Origin: Candidatus Thiosymbion ectosymbiont of Catanema sp. Cochon2018 | GTDB lineage: Bacteria; Pseudomonadota; Gammaproteobacteria; Chromatiales; Chromatiaceae | Length of the DNA: 51,818 nt | NCBI GenBank assembly: GCA_011392765.1 | Contig: WYCW01000001.1 | Location: 501,064 to 552,881 of the forward strand | Direction: 5' to 3' | Notes under the pieces: generated by a model | Databases searched by the model: none | The model's input: only the letters and a program-made list of their open reading frames with translations | Told to the model about the DNA's origin: nothing | Part shown: positions 1 to 9,359 of the stretch, piece by piece | Layout of the letters: each line of letters starts with the position of its first letter | Position numbering within the stretch: the first letter of the stretch is position 1 | Position numbers and translations under genes: made by a program

Positions 1-62
1 ATCATATTATGAAGTTAACAAGGTTTTCGCCACCTTTAAAAAAACTAAATATAACCCTATGA

Positions 63-356
63 AATTTAAGCAAAAAAACCCCGAACATCTATGCGGTTGA
101 ACTAGTTGAACCTAGACTATTAGACGTATATATCACTGAGGATGAGATTACGGTCTTTCTTGCTGATGGCCATACTATAAGTGTACCGCTTGCCTGGTCA
201 TGGCGTCTATCAGAAGCAACGGCCGAGCAGCGTCAACACTATGAAATCATTGGAGATGGTCAAGGTATTCATTGGTCTGATATTGATGAAGATACTAAGT
301 GTGGAGGGTATGCTTCACGGTATACCAGCTCGTCGTCCAAGAACATCATCATATAA
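63..356 (+). pseudogene. DUF2442-domain protein, 5' end lost or non-canonical start
   Basis: The frame ending in TAA at 354-356 encodes a typical DUF2442 core: ITVFLADGHTISVPLAW, then a WRLSEATAEQRQHYEII stretch and GQGIHWSDIDED. These small proteins often sit beside DUF4160 partners in toxin-antitoxin-like pairs; no DUF4160 gene is visible. The frame is open only from 63 (TGA at 60-62) and holds no ATG, GTG or TTG before the domain begins near 126, so the start has been lost or is unusual. Base composition is clearly more AT-rich than the following genes, which suggests a transferred relic. An unrelated short frame ends at 100. Bases 357-520 hold no gene I can support. Family assignment is fairly firm, functionality doubtful. 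Confidence 0.55.
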
Positions 357-360
357 GTTA

Positions 361-390
361 AGGGCACCCTGAAAAATACGGTTTTCGTCA
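361..390. repeat. Short dispersed repeat, copy also at 46933-46960
   Basis: The stretch around GAAAAATACGGTTTTCGTC reappears at 46933-46960 as GAAAAATACGATTTTCGTC, each preceded by an AGGGCA-type sequence. Two copies 46 kb apart, both in non-coding DNA directly 3' of a gene. Confidence 0.5.
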
Positions 391-520
391 ACGGCATGTA
401 TGAATAGTCAATGGGTTAGAGCCAGTCGAGTGGCAAAAATGGCTATTTTTCAAGATGTCCTGAACTTGGACCGTAAAAAGGCGTGCACTGCTGATAGCTG
501 TCGATAGATCCGGCCAAACA

Positions 521-2431
521 ATGAAATCACGATCCGGCACAGACGTAGAGGAATCCCCATCTTCCCCGGAAGGGTACGTGAGCGAATCGGATTCGCAGGT
601 ATTGCGGACTCTCTCGGAGGAGATCGCACGGGAATTTGCGCCCCGGCTCGAGCAAACGACGCTGGTGCTCTACGACCGAGACCCGGAACACCTCCAGGCC
701 CAGTGGTATGTCACGCCGCAGGCGCTCGCCGAGGCACGCTGCTTGTTTCCCGGCAACGGGACGGGGCTGCGCCAGGTTCTGCGTCTGTGCCGCCTGGACC
801 AGGACGGGGAAACCGAGGTGGTTGCAAGCACCCCACAGGGGCCCGGTACGTCGGAAGGGGTGGACCAGTACGATTTTGCTTTACGAGGAGATGGCGCCGA
901 GTATATCTGTGAGCTTGGGCTGGAGTCGGATACGGGGGGTTGGTTGTTGCTGGCGCGCTCGAACCGGGTCCGATTGGGGGACCCGCACCTCCCGGCATCG
1001 CGGATCACCCCCGTTCCGGACGACGCGCGAGCCCAAGACACAGCGCACGAGATGACGGAGGGACCGGACAAGGCCGAGGATATTTTCGTAGAACCGGCGT
1101 TGGCGGCCGTTGGTGAGCCCCTACACCCCGTCTTTCCGAACCTGGAGCCGGATGATGCACCGCCGCCGGAGCATTCCGCACTCTCGGAAAAGGCACTTGG
1201 CCGAACACAGCCACGGGACGGGAGACTCGAATCCCCACCCGGCACCCCTCAAGGTCCGGCACTCTCTCTGGAGCAGGATGGTGCGCCGCCAGGGCGTCCC
1301 GCGCCCTCGAAAGAGGTGCGTGGCCGAGCACGGCCAGGAGACCGGAAATCGGAATACCCGCTCGGTATCCCTCCGTATCCGGTGTCCTATCGGGAGTCGA
1401 GTGATGCGCCGTCACCTGGGCGTCCCACACTCCCGGTAGAGACGCCCCGGACGGAGGTACCCCAGCCAGAGACACCTAAGCAGGAAACGCCCAAGCAGGA
1501 GCCCTTGGGCCAGGCAGGGTCACGCGATCGGAAACCGGAATACCTGCCTGGCGTCCCTCCATATCCGGCACCCTACCTGGAGCTGGGTAATGTGCCGCCA
1601 GCGGGACGTCCTGCGCCCCCGGAAAAGGCGCTGGGCCAAGCAGGGCCAGGGGAACGGAAATCGGAATACCCGCCCGGTATCCCTCCGTATCTGATGTCCT
1701 ATCGGGAGTCGGGTGATGCACCACCGGGGCATTCTGCCCCCCTGGCGGAGGCACCGACCCAGGCGCGCCCCGAGGACCGGAGACCGGAATTCCCGTCCAG
1801 TATTCCTCACGACCTGACTCCCTACCCGGAGATGGCGGCAGAGTTTCCCCCCGGTGTCCCCGTAGAAGCGGCGTTGGCGGCCGTCGGCGAGCCTCTCTAC
1901 CCCGTTTTTCCAAACCTGGAGCTGGATGACTCGCCACTGTCGAGGCATTCCGAGCAGCCCCCGGAGGGGGTGCCGGGCCGAGCATGGTCGCAGGACCAGA
2001 GCCTGGAATTCCCGTCCGGTGTCTTTCAATATCCGGCCCCCTACCCGGAGGCGGCGACCGATCTTCCCCCCGGCGCCGAGCTGGTGGATATGCCGCCGCC
2101 GTTGCTGCCGTCGTCGCCGGAGCTGGGCACCGCGACGGACACTATGCCTGGGCCGCTTTACGACCCGCGGGCGGCCTTGTCCAGCGCGGTGCTGTCCACC
2201 GGGATCGGACCGTCGGTGCCTGACATGGAGATCTACGCGGAACTGATCGTTCAGGGACGTGGTGCTCCGGGCTCTTCGGTCGATCTGTTCGGCTACCCGA
2301 TCGCGGTCGGCGCGGACGGACGCTTTTACATTCGCCATCCGATCGACATCTCGGCGTTGCAGCCCCTTGCCGCCGGCGGGGGCCTGCTGTCGTGGCTGGA
2401 GGCCCCTGAAACAGATGTTCTTAACCACTGA
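521..2431 (+). CDS. DUF4912 domain protein with proline-rich repeat region
   Basis: 636 aa. Residues about 38-153 match DUF4912: LVLYDRDPEHLQAQWYVTP opens the domain, and AEYICELGLESDTGGWLLLARSN is its typical end. Residues about 190-520 are a low-complexity Pro/Glu-rich linker made of degenerate repeats around EYPPGIPPYP and GDAPPGHSAP; a longer block beginning ALAAVGEPL occurs at about 194 and again near 451. The C-terminus (about 567-620, AELIVQGRGAPGSSVDLFG) is the conserved small beta segment that ends many DUF4912 proteins. No signal peptide or TM segment. It is followed by a GH57 branching enzyme and GlgA, a recurrent neighbourhood for DUF4912, so a role in binding alpha-glucan or organising these enzymes is plausible but is inference. 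The ATG at 521 has only a weak RBS. Confidence 0.8.
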   Translation: MKSRSGTDVEESPSSPEGYVSESDSQVLRTLSEEIAREFAPRLEQTTLVLYDRDPEHLQAQWYVTPQALAEARCLFPGNGTGLRQVLRLCRLDQDGETEVVASTPQGPGTSEGVDQYDFALRGDGAEYICELGLESDTGGWLLLARSNRVRLGDPHLPASRITPVPDDARAQDTAHEMTEGPDKAEDIFVEPALAAVGEPLHPVFPNLEPDDAPPPEHSALSEKALGRTQPRDGRLESPPGTPQGPALSLEQDGAPPGRPAPSKEVRGRARPGDRKSEYPLGIPPYPVSYRESSDAPSPGRPTLPVETPRTEVPQPETPKQETPKQEPLGQAGSRDRKPEYLPGVPPYPAPYLELGNVPPAGRPAPPEKALGQAGPGERKSEYPPGIPPYLMSYRESGDAPPGHSAPLAEAPTQARPEDRRPEFPSSIPHDLTPYPEMAAEFPPGVPVEAALAAVGEPLYPVFPNLELDDSPLSRHSEQPPEGVPGRAWSQDQSLEFPSGVFQYPAPYPEAATDLPPGAELVDMPPPLLPSSPELGTATDTMPGPLYDPRAALSSAVLSTGIGPSVPDMEIYAELIVQGRGAPGSSVDLFGYPIAVGADGRFYIRHPIDISALQPLAAGGGLLSWLEAPETDVLNH

Positions 2432-2575
2432 TAACATATCTTCATGGAAGAGTTAGCCGCAAATGAACGCAAATTGGATCAAGAACCTTCGATAATGGCG
2501 AGTCGATCATGACCTGTTTGCGTTCATTCGCGTTCATTTGCGGCGAAAAAGAACTCCCATGTTATCGGTACTGCC
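2429..2575. repeat. Palindromic dispersed repeat, copy 1 of three
   Basis: Inverted arms: GCCGCAAATGAACGCAAAT at 2456-2474 against GCGTTCATTTGCGGC at 2530-2544, within outer arms GATAACAT near 2430 and ATGTTATC near 2569. The right arm contains near-tandem 10-bp units (GCGTTCATTC, GCGTTCATTT). Copies of the same unit lie at 4396-4560 and 34736-34880. It fills the gap between the DUF4912 gene and the GH57 gene and leaves the latter with a poor RBS. Confidence 0.75.
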
Positions 2576-2588
2576 GTAGTAAACACGG

Positions 2589-4187
2589 GTGACGGCACCT
2601 GGCCATCTTGCGCTGCTGCTGCATGCACACCTGCCCTTTGTCCGGCACCCGGAACACCCCCGGCATCTGGAGGAACACTGGCTGTTCGAGGCCGTTACCG
2701 ACGCCTATCTGCCCTTGCTCGGGCTGCTCAGGGAGGCCGCCGAGCGCAGGTCCGGGTTTCGACTCACGCTCTCCCTCTCCCCTACCCTACTCTGTATGCT
2801 CGCGGACCCCCTGTTGGCGGGACGTTATCGGGACTATCTCGACCGGCTCGGTCGGCTTGCGGAGCGCCTGACCAAGGATTCGCGGTCCGATCCGGGACGC
2901 CGCTCGCTCGTCCGCTTTTATCGACGGCGCCTGGAGCGCCTACGGGCTTTCTACCTGGATGAGCTCGGCGGCGATCTCATCGCCGCCTTCGCCGAACTCG
3001 AAAAAAACGGCACGGTCGAGCTCATGACCACGGCGGCGACCCACGGCTATCTACCCCTGCTGCGCAGCCGGCCGATGGCGGTGCGGGCCCAGCTACGGGT
3101 GGCACGGGATCATTTCCATGCTACCTTCGGCCATGCGCCGGATGGGCTCTGGCTGCCGGAGTGTGGCTATTATCCCGGTCTCGAACGTGAGGTAGCACAG
3201 GCCGGTTATCGCTATATCGTCCTCGATGCGCACGGGTTGCAGCAGGCATCGCCGCGCCCGCGCCACGGTGTTTACGCCCCACTTGCGACAAAGGCAGCGG
3301 TCGTGGTTTTCGGCCGCGATCCGGACTCGGCGCGGGAGATCTGGTGCCCCACCACCGGCTACCCCGGTCACCCACTGTATCGCGAGTACCACCGGGATTT
3401 GGGTTACGAAGGCGACTCGGACCTCTTAGAAAACTTCCTCCCCCCAGGGGTCGAGGCCGCACCGACCGGGCTGAAATTTCATCGCGTCACCGGGGGGACG
3501 GGTACTAAGGCCCCCTATGAGCCCGCGGCCGCCCGTGCCCAGGCCGAACGGGACGCACGGCGGTTCGTCGCGGCTCGCCGGCGGCGGTTCGGGTCCCTGT
3601 CCTTCGCTACTCGGCCCCCGCTCATCGTCGCGCCTTACGATGCCGAGTTGTTCGGTCACTGGTGGTTCGAAGGACCGGCCTTCATCGATGCCCTGATCCG
3701 CTGCCTCGACCAGGCATGGGATGTGCAACCCGTGACCCTGGGTGAACACCTCCGCCTATTCGGGACCGCGGGGAAGATTCATCCTGCTACCTCCAGCTGG
3801 GGCGAGCGTGGCTATAATGGGACATGGTTGCGTCCGGACACGGGCTGGGTGTATCTGCACCTGCACCAGGCAGCGGGAGAGTTCGAGGAATTGGTGAATG
3901 AACGCAAGCGGATGCCGGAGCGAGACAGAACCTCCCGGCTGTTGCGACAGGCGGCCCGTTCCCTGCTGTTGGCTCAAAGCTCGGACTGGACCTTCCACCT
4001 GGGGAGAAATGGCGGGTCGGCTTACTGCGAATCGCGTCTGCGCGACCAGCTTGCCCGTTTCCGCCTCCTGACCGGGGCCGTGCGCGGCGGCCGGATTCGA
4101 GACGAACAGCTCACTGCGTTGGAAAGGATGGACAACCTGTTCCCGGACCTGGATCTCAGACACTTCGGCCAGAGCGGGTGCGTATAA
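2589..4187 (+). CDS. GH57 1,4-alpha-glucan branching enzyme (DUF1957 type)
   Basis: 532 aa, typical for the GH57 branching enzymes that introduce alpha-1,6 branches into glycogen-like glucan in the cytoplasm. The N-terminus (LLLHAHLPFVRHPEHPRHLE) has the family HAHLPF motif. The expected nucleophile lies in WLPECGYYPG (E191) and the acid/base in APYDAELFGHWWFEG (D351). A C-terminal DUF1957-type helical region carries SSWGERGYNGTWL and SSDWTFHLG. The GTG start at 2589 fixes the usual N-terminus but lacks a clear Shine-Dalgarno, probably because a repeat occupies the leader. The last five codons (QSGCV) and the stop come from an inserted MITE; without the insertion the gene would end ...RHFG followed at once by TGA (4370-4372). 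Confidence 0.9.
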   Translation: MTAPGHLALLLHAHLPFVRHPEHPRHLEEHWLFEAVTDAYLPLLGLLREAAERRSGFRLTLSLSPTLLCMLADPLLAGRYRDYLDRLGRLAERLTKDSRSDPGRRSLVRFYRRRLERLRAFYLDELGGDLIAAFAELEKNGTVELMTTAATHGYLPLLRSRPMAVRAQLRVARDHFHATFGHAPDGLWLPECGYYPGLEREVAQAGYRYIVLDAHGLQQASPRPRHGVYAPLATKAAVVVFGRDPDSAREIWCPTTGYPGHPLYREYHRDLGYEGDSDLLENFLPPGVEAAPTGLKFHRVTGGTGTKAPYEPAAARAQAERDARRFVAARRRRFGSLSFATRPPLIVAPYDAELFGHWWFEGPAFIDALIRCLDQAWDVQPVTLGEHLRLFGTAGKIHPATSSWGERGYNGTWLRPDTGWVYLHLHQAAGEFEELVNERKRMPERDRTSRLLRQAARSLLLAQSSDWTFHLGRNGGSAYCESRLRDQLARFRLLTGAVRGGRIRDEQLTALERMDNLFPDLDLRHFGQSGCV

Positions 4188-4359
4188 ATTTCTTATCGAC
4201 CAACAAGGAACTGTTGGGCACGGACCGTCCCTGGTCCTTTGCCCAACCTACGCGGTCCGTACAGTGGACCCTACCCTCGGGTCCGTTGCGCGGACCCGCC
4301 TACGGGCAACCAGTTTGCCAAGATTATGTTTTCGGGAAGGTTTATACGCGCTCGCCCTG
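4170..4359 (-). mobile_element. 190-bp MITE with 19-bp terminal repeats and 10-bp target duplication
   Basis: The right end, TTTATACGCGCTCGCCCTG (4341-4359), is inverted against the left end CAGAGCGGGTGCGTATAAA (4170-4188). It is flanked by the exact direct repeat ACACTTCGGC at 4160-4169 and 4360-4369. The subterminal sequences differ: the left end has a TTTCTTATCGACCAACAAG type and the right end, read inward, a CCTTCCCGAAAACATAATC type. A second copy at 9018-9291 has the same two end types in the opposite order, hence the minus orientation given here. The centre carries the TTGGGCACG...GCCCAACCTAC palindrome found elsewhere in the window. It has no coding capacity for a transposase. Confidence 0.85.
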
Positions 4360-4395
4360 ACACTTCGGCTGATTCGTAGTACAGCGGCACTGAAA

Positions 4396-4560
4396 TACCG
4401 ATAACATGGGAATCATTTTTTGCCGCACCTGCCTGCCGCAGGCAGGAATGAACGCGAAATCAACGCATATCGGCTGCAATCAATCCGCGATCATCAATAA
4501 TTGTTGATCCATTTGCGTGCATTCGCGTTGATTTGCGGCTAACTCTTTCAGTCACGGATT
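4396..4560. repeat. Palindromic dispersed repeat, copy 2, with nested short palindrome
   Basis: Begins CCGATAACATGGGAATCA like the outer arm at 2550-2577 read in reverse, then TTTTTTGCCGC. It is interrupted by a CCTGCCTGCCGCAGGCAGG palindrome (about 4428-4446), and continues AATGAACGCGAAATCAACG. The inverted arm CATTCGCGTTGATTTGCGG ends near 4540, followed by CTAACTCTTTCAG. It occupies nearly all the space between the MITE and the glgA leader. Confidence 0.7.
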
Positions 4561-4628
4561 GAGCCGAGTAGTGCCGGTTCAATGTTACTGATCGTTGAGA
4601 GCAGCTGTACCAGCCAAGGCGGATCATC

Positions 4629-6095
4629 ATGTATATCACGCAAGTCGGCGCCGAATACGCGCCCGTCGCCAAGGTAGGCGGTCTCGGAGACGTCATCCAC
4701 GGATTGTCCCGGGCGCTGGCCAAGCGGGGCCACGAGATCGAGGTCATCCTGCCCAAATACGATTGCCTGGATCCGGACCTCATCGAGGACCTGCACCTGG
4801 CCTATGAAGGTCTGCAGGTCCCCTTCTACGACCAGCAGCTACCCTGCACGATCGAATCCGGATATGCAGATGGGATTCGCTGCTTCTTCATCGCCCCCCA
4901 CTCCGACCACGGGTTCTACCACCGAGGACATATCTACGGCGAAGTGGACGATCCGGGGCGGTTCGCCTTCTTTTCCCGGGCCGTCCTCGAGTTTCTGCTG
5001 AAAACGGGCAAGCAGCCGGACATCATTCACTGTCACGACTGGCACACCGCCCTGCTGCCGGTGCTGCGCTGGGAGATCTATGAGGCCTTGGGGCTCAACC
5101 ACCCGCGGGTCTGCCACACACTGCACAATTCAGCCCACCAAGGGCTCGCGGGGGAATACCTGCTGCGCGCCGTGGGCCTGGACCCGGCCAGGCTGATGAC
5201 TAGCGATCGGCTGCTCGACCGGGACCGGCCGCACACTGCCAATCTCCTCCAAGGCGCGATCGTCTACGCCAACTCTGTTACTACGGTCTCCCCCCGCCAT
5301 GCGTGGGAAATCCTGCATACAGATCAAGGCATGGGGTTGCAGGAAACCCTGCATACCCACAGGCACAAGCTCCGAGGGGTGATCAACGGCATCGATGAGA
5401 ATACCTGGAACCCGCAGACAGATCCGCACATCGTCCCCACCTACGGCCCGGAGTACCTGCCCGAAAAGGCCCGCAACAAGCAGCATCTGCGCCGGCGATT
5501 GGGGCTGGAGGAGGCCGCTAAGCCGATCGTGGCCATCGTCAGTCGGCTCGATCGCCAGAAGGGAGTGGAGTTGATGCGTCATGCCGTCCACTATGCCTTG
5601 AAAAGCGGCTGCCAGATGGTCCTGCTCGGGAGCGCCTCAGAGCCATGGATCGACGAGCTGTTCGAAGACATCAGGCACCAAACCGACGGGAGTGCCGATT
5701 GCCGCCTCGTGCTCCGGTATGACGAAGAACTGTCCCACCAGATCCATGCCGGCGCGGACATCATGGTCATCCCGAGCATCTATGAGCCCTGCGGACTGAC
5801 CCAAATGACCGCCATGAAATACGGCGTAGTGCCGGTCGTGCGGCGGGTGGGCGGACTGGCGGACAGTGTCTTCGACGCCAACTACTCCGACAAGGCATTC
5901 GAAGAGGTCAACGGCTTTCTGTTCGACGACCTCACCCCCAAAGGACTCGAATCCGCCCTGGGACGGGCCATCCGGCTCTGGTTCCGGTACCCGGCCTATT
6001 TCCGACAACTGCGGCTCAACGGCATGTACACGGACAACTCCTGGTTCGGGCCCGCCCAACAGTATCTGGACATCTTCGAGGACATCAAGGCCTGA
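4629..6095 (+). CDS. glgA: Glycogen synthase (ADP-glucose type, GT5)
   Basis: 488 aa, the usual GlgA length. It transfers glucose from ADP-glucose to the non-reducing end of alpha-1,4-glucan. The N-terminal GT5 domain has the sugar-nucleotide loop KVGGLGDV (K15), HCHDWHTALLP (about 134-144) and HTLHNSAHQG. The C-terminal GT-B domain has IVSRLDRQKG and the acidic motif EPCGLTQM (E386). The start ATG at 4629 gives MYITQVGAEYAPVAKVGGLG, the family N-terminus. It follows the GH57 branching enzyme and the DUF4912 protein, forming a compact alpha-glucan synthesis cluster; glgC and glgP are not in this window. Confidence 0.93.
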   Translation: MYITQVGAEYAPVAKVGGLGDVIHGLSRALAKRGHEIEVILPKYDCLDPDLIEDLHLAYEGLQVPFYDQQLPCTIESGYADGIRCFFIAPHSDHGFYHRGHIYGEVDDPGRFAFFSRAVLEFLLKTGKQPDIIHCHDWHTALLPVLRWEIYEALGLNHPRVCHTLHNSAHQGLAGEYLLRAVGLDPARLMTSDRLLDRDRPHTANLLQGAIVYANSVTTVSPRHAWEILHTDQGMGLQETLHTHRHKLRGVINGIDENTWNPQTDPHIVPTYGPEYLPEKARNKQHLRRRLGLEEAAKPIVAIVSRLDRQKGVELMRHAVHYALKSGCQMVLLGSASEPWIDELFEDIRHQTDGSADCRLVLRYDEELSHQIHAGADIMVIPSIYEPCGLTQMTAMKYGVVPVVRRVGGLADSVFDANYSDKAFEEVNGFLFDDLTPKGLESALGRAIRLWFRYPAYFRQLRLNGMYTDNSWFGPAQQYLDIFEDIKA

Positions 6096-6187
6096 GACGG
6101 TCAGGACGCAATGCCATCAACGCATCTTCGGCGGCCCATACCCAACTTCTCCCACACCTTGCCCACACCCGATATTCGAGCAAGAAG

Positions 6188-6204
6188 GGCACTAATATGG
6201 TGCA
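6188..6204 (+). promoter_or_regulatory. NtrC-binding site, distal
   Basis: GGCACTAATATGGTGCA matches the 17-bp NtrC palindrome TGCACCA-N3-TGGTGCA at nearly all fixed positions. Its centre lies 42 bp, four helical turns, from that of a second site at 6230-6246, and about 130 bp upstream of the -24/-12 promoter at 6310-6325, as in classical NtrC enhancers. Confidence 0.7.
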
Positions 6205-6229
6205 ATGATTCGAGGGATTACCCAGAGGG

Positions 6230-6246
6230 CGCTCGATTGTGGTGCA
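6230..6246 (+). promoter_or_regulatory. NtrC-binding site, proximal
   Basis: CGCTCGATTGTGGTGCA has a perfect right half-site (TGGTGCA) and a degenerate left half. It is in helical phase with the site at 6188-6204. The pair would support cooperative NtrC-phosphate binding and activation of the sigma-54 promoter downstream. Confidence 0.6.
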
Positions 6247-6309
6247 ACCCGGACGGTCATGAATCGACGATATTCAGTGTCGGGCGTTGTCTTTTCAAGT
6301 CGCCGCAGT

Positions 6310-6325
6310 TGGCATACTAAGTGCA
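6310..6325 (+). promoter_or_regulatory. Sigma-54 (-24/-12) promoter of porin-glnK-amtB
   Basis: TGGCATACTAAGTGCA fits the RpoN consensus TGGCAC-N5-TTGCA, with the invariant GG and GC elements spaced correctly. Transcription would begin near 6337, about 86 bp before the porin ATG. With two NtrC sites upstream and glnK-amtB downstream, nitrogen-limitation control is well supported. Confidence 0.7.
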
Positions 6326-6422
6326 CAAAATACTTCTATAATAGACTACTTAGTGCCACGCCTGTATTTTGTGTTGTTCGATGTACCCCCGGACATACAC
6401 CGCATCTACCAAGGTTAAAAGC

Positions 6423-7536
<1,114 letters not shown>

Positions 7537-7725
7537 AGCAATTGCCGTCGAATGACACACTAGCTTGCTTGTCTTTTCGTCCGTTTTCCGGTTGCGACAA
7601 CAGTTGATCGAGTCCGACCAGGCGCCTGTCGTCGCGCCTTGAAGACGAACGAAAATTCGGCGCAAGCCGGTATGCCGTTTTCCGCCAATCGCTCAAGCAT
7701 CTGCCGTTTCCAGGAGGACTACCCA

Positions 7726-8988
7726 GTGGATAAACTAACCGAGCTCGCTTATGCGCTCGATACCTTTTATTTTCTCCTCTCCGGCGCCCTGGTAATGTGG
7801 ATGGCCGCCGGGTTCGCCATGCTCGAGGCCGGTCTCGTTCGCGCCAAGAATACGACCGAGATCCTGACCAAAAACGTAGCCCTGTTCGCTGTCGCCTGCA
7901 TCATGTACATGCTCATGGGCTACAACATCATGTATCCGTCCGATGGCAACGGCATCATCCCCGCCATCGACCTGAGCTTCATGTTCGGGGGCGACCATTC
8001 GGCCGAGAAGGTACTCGCCAGTAACGGGGAGACCTACTACTCCGGCATGTCCGACTTCTTCTTCCAGGTGGTGTTCGTGGCTACGGCGATGTCCATCGTC
8101 TCCGGCGCGGTCGCGGAACGGATGAAGCTGTGGGCCTTTCTGCTGTTCGCCGTGGTCATGACCGGCTTCATCTATCCGGTACAGGGCTACTGGAAGTGGG
8201 GCGGTGGTTTTCTCGAGGGGCTCGGCTTCAATGACTTCGCCGGTTCCGGCGTCGTTCATCTGTGCGGTGCTTCGGCGGCGTTGGCCGGCGTACTCCTGCT
8301 CGGCCCGCGCAAGGGCAAGTACGGTAAGGATGGATCCATCAACGCCATTCCCGGAGCCAACATGCCGCTGGCCGCCCTCGGTACTTTTATCCTCTGGCTC
8401 GGTTGGTTCGGTTTCAACGGCGGCTCGGAGCTGAAGATCTCCGATGTCGGCGAGGCCAACGCCGTGGCGGCGGTGTTCGTCAACACCAATATGGCCGCTG
8501 CCGGAGGTTTGACGGCGGCCCTGATCACGGCCCGCCTGCTGTTCGGCAAGGCGGACCTGACCATGGCCCTGAACGGCGCTTTGGCCGGTCTGGTAGCCAT
8601 CACGGCCGAACCCCTGACCCCGATACCCCTGGCGGCGACCCTCATCGGCGCCGTCGGCGGCCTGATCGTGGTCTTCGCTATCATCACCCTGGACAAGCTA
8701 CGCATCGATGACCCGGTCGGCGCCATCTCCGTTCACGGCGTGGTGGGCATGTGGGGCTTGCTCGCCGTGCCCATTACCAACAGCGAGGCAAGCATCGGCG
8801 CCCAGCTGATCGGCCTCGGGACCATCCTGAGCTGGGTCTTCGTGCTCTCCTTCATTACCTGGCTCCTCATCAAGGTCATCATGGGCATTCGGGTGAGCGA
8901 GGAAGAAGAGTGGGAAGGCGTAGATATCGGCGAGTGCGGGTTGGAGGCCTATCCCGAGTTCGTCGGGGCCAAGGGGTCCGCGACTTAG
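7726..8988 (+). CDS. amtB: Ammonium transporter
   Basis: 420 aa. Inner-membrane ammonium channel of the Amt/Mep/Rh family with about 11 TM helices. Visible: the first helix AYALDTFYFLLSGALVMW, MAAGFAMLEAGLVRAKN, the long periplasmic loop near 70-105, the pore region GVVHLCGASAALAGVLLLG, and the C-terminal pore His region SVHGVVGMWGLLAVP. The GTG at 7726 is chosen over upstream starts because a perfect AGGAGG (7712-7717) precedes it by 8 nt and the upstream residues do not resemble Amt. It is co-transcribed with glnK. A MITE begins 29 bp after its stop. Confidence 0.93.
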   Translation: MDKLTELAYALDTFYFLLSGALVMWMAAGFAMLEAGLVRAKNTTEILTKNVALFAVACIMYMLMGYNIMYPSDGNGIIPAIDLSFMFGGDHSAEKVLASNGETYYSGMSDFFFQVVFVATAMSIVSGAVAERMKLWAFLLFAVVMTGFIYPVQGYWKWGGGFLEGLGFNDFAGSGVVHLCGASAALAGVLLLGPRKGKYGKDGSINAIPGANMPLAALGTFILWLGWFGFNGGSELKISDVGEANAVAAVFVNTNMAAAGGLTAALITARLLFGKADLTMALNGALAGLVAITAEPLTPIPLAATLIGAVGGLIVVFAIITLDKLRIDDPVGAISVHGVVGMWGLLAVPITNSEASIGAQLIGLGTILSWVFVLSFITWLLIKVIMGIRVSEEEEWEGVDIGECGLEAYPEFVGAKGSAT

Positions 8989-9017
8989 AGGTTGTGTCCT
9001 TGGGATGAGGAGCAGAT

Positions 9018-9291
9018 CAGGGCGAGCGCGTATAAACCCCTCCGAAAACATGATCTTGTAGGTTGGGCGAAGCCCGTAGGATGCGGTGAGCGTGTGTTGT
9101 CCTTTCCGGACTGCACCACCGCCAGGCGCGAACCGCATCTTTGGATGGTGCGCCGTGCCCAACAAAATGCTGATGTTGGGCACGCCGGATCGTCCCTGAT
9201 CCGGCTTTGCCCAACCTACGCGCTCCGCGCCGGCGCTTGGAAGTTGGTAGCAACTTGTTGATCGAAAAGAAATTTATACGCGCCCGCCCTG
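9018..9291 (+). mobile_element. 274-bp MITE, second copy, with 10-bp target duplication
   Basis: Left end CAGGGCGAGCGCGTATAAA (9018-9036), right end TTTATACGCGCCCGCCCTG (9273-9291). The flanking direct repeat AGGAGCAGAT lies at 9008-9017 and 9292-9301. Subterminal ends match those of the 4170-4359 copy but in opposite order. The core is a larger TAGGTTGGGC...GCCCAACCTAC palindrome with GATGCGGT/ACCGCATC arms. This occupies most of the amtB-methyltransferase gap; no gene is seen in 8989-9359. Confidence 0.85.
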
Positions 9292-9359
9292 AGGAGCAGA
9301 TTCTGAAGGACTACTGGCCGATCGCGGATCGGGTGGAGTAACGCCACAAGCGAAACAAG

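Noticed and set aside
1520-2437. Minus-strand open frame opposite the DUF4912 gene
   Set aside because: Arg-rich translation without domain; the plus strand encodes recognisable conserved ends.
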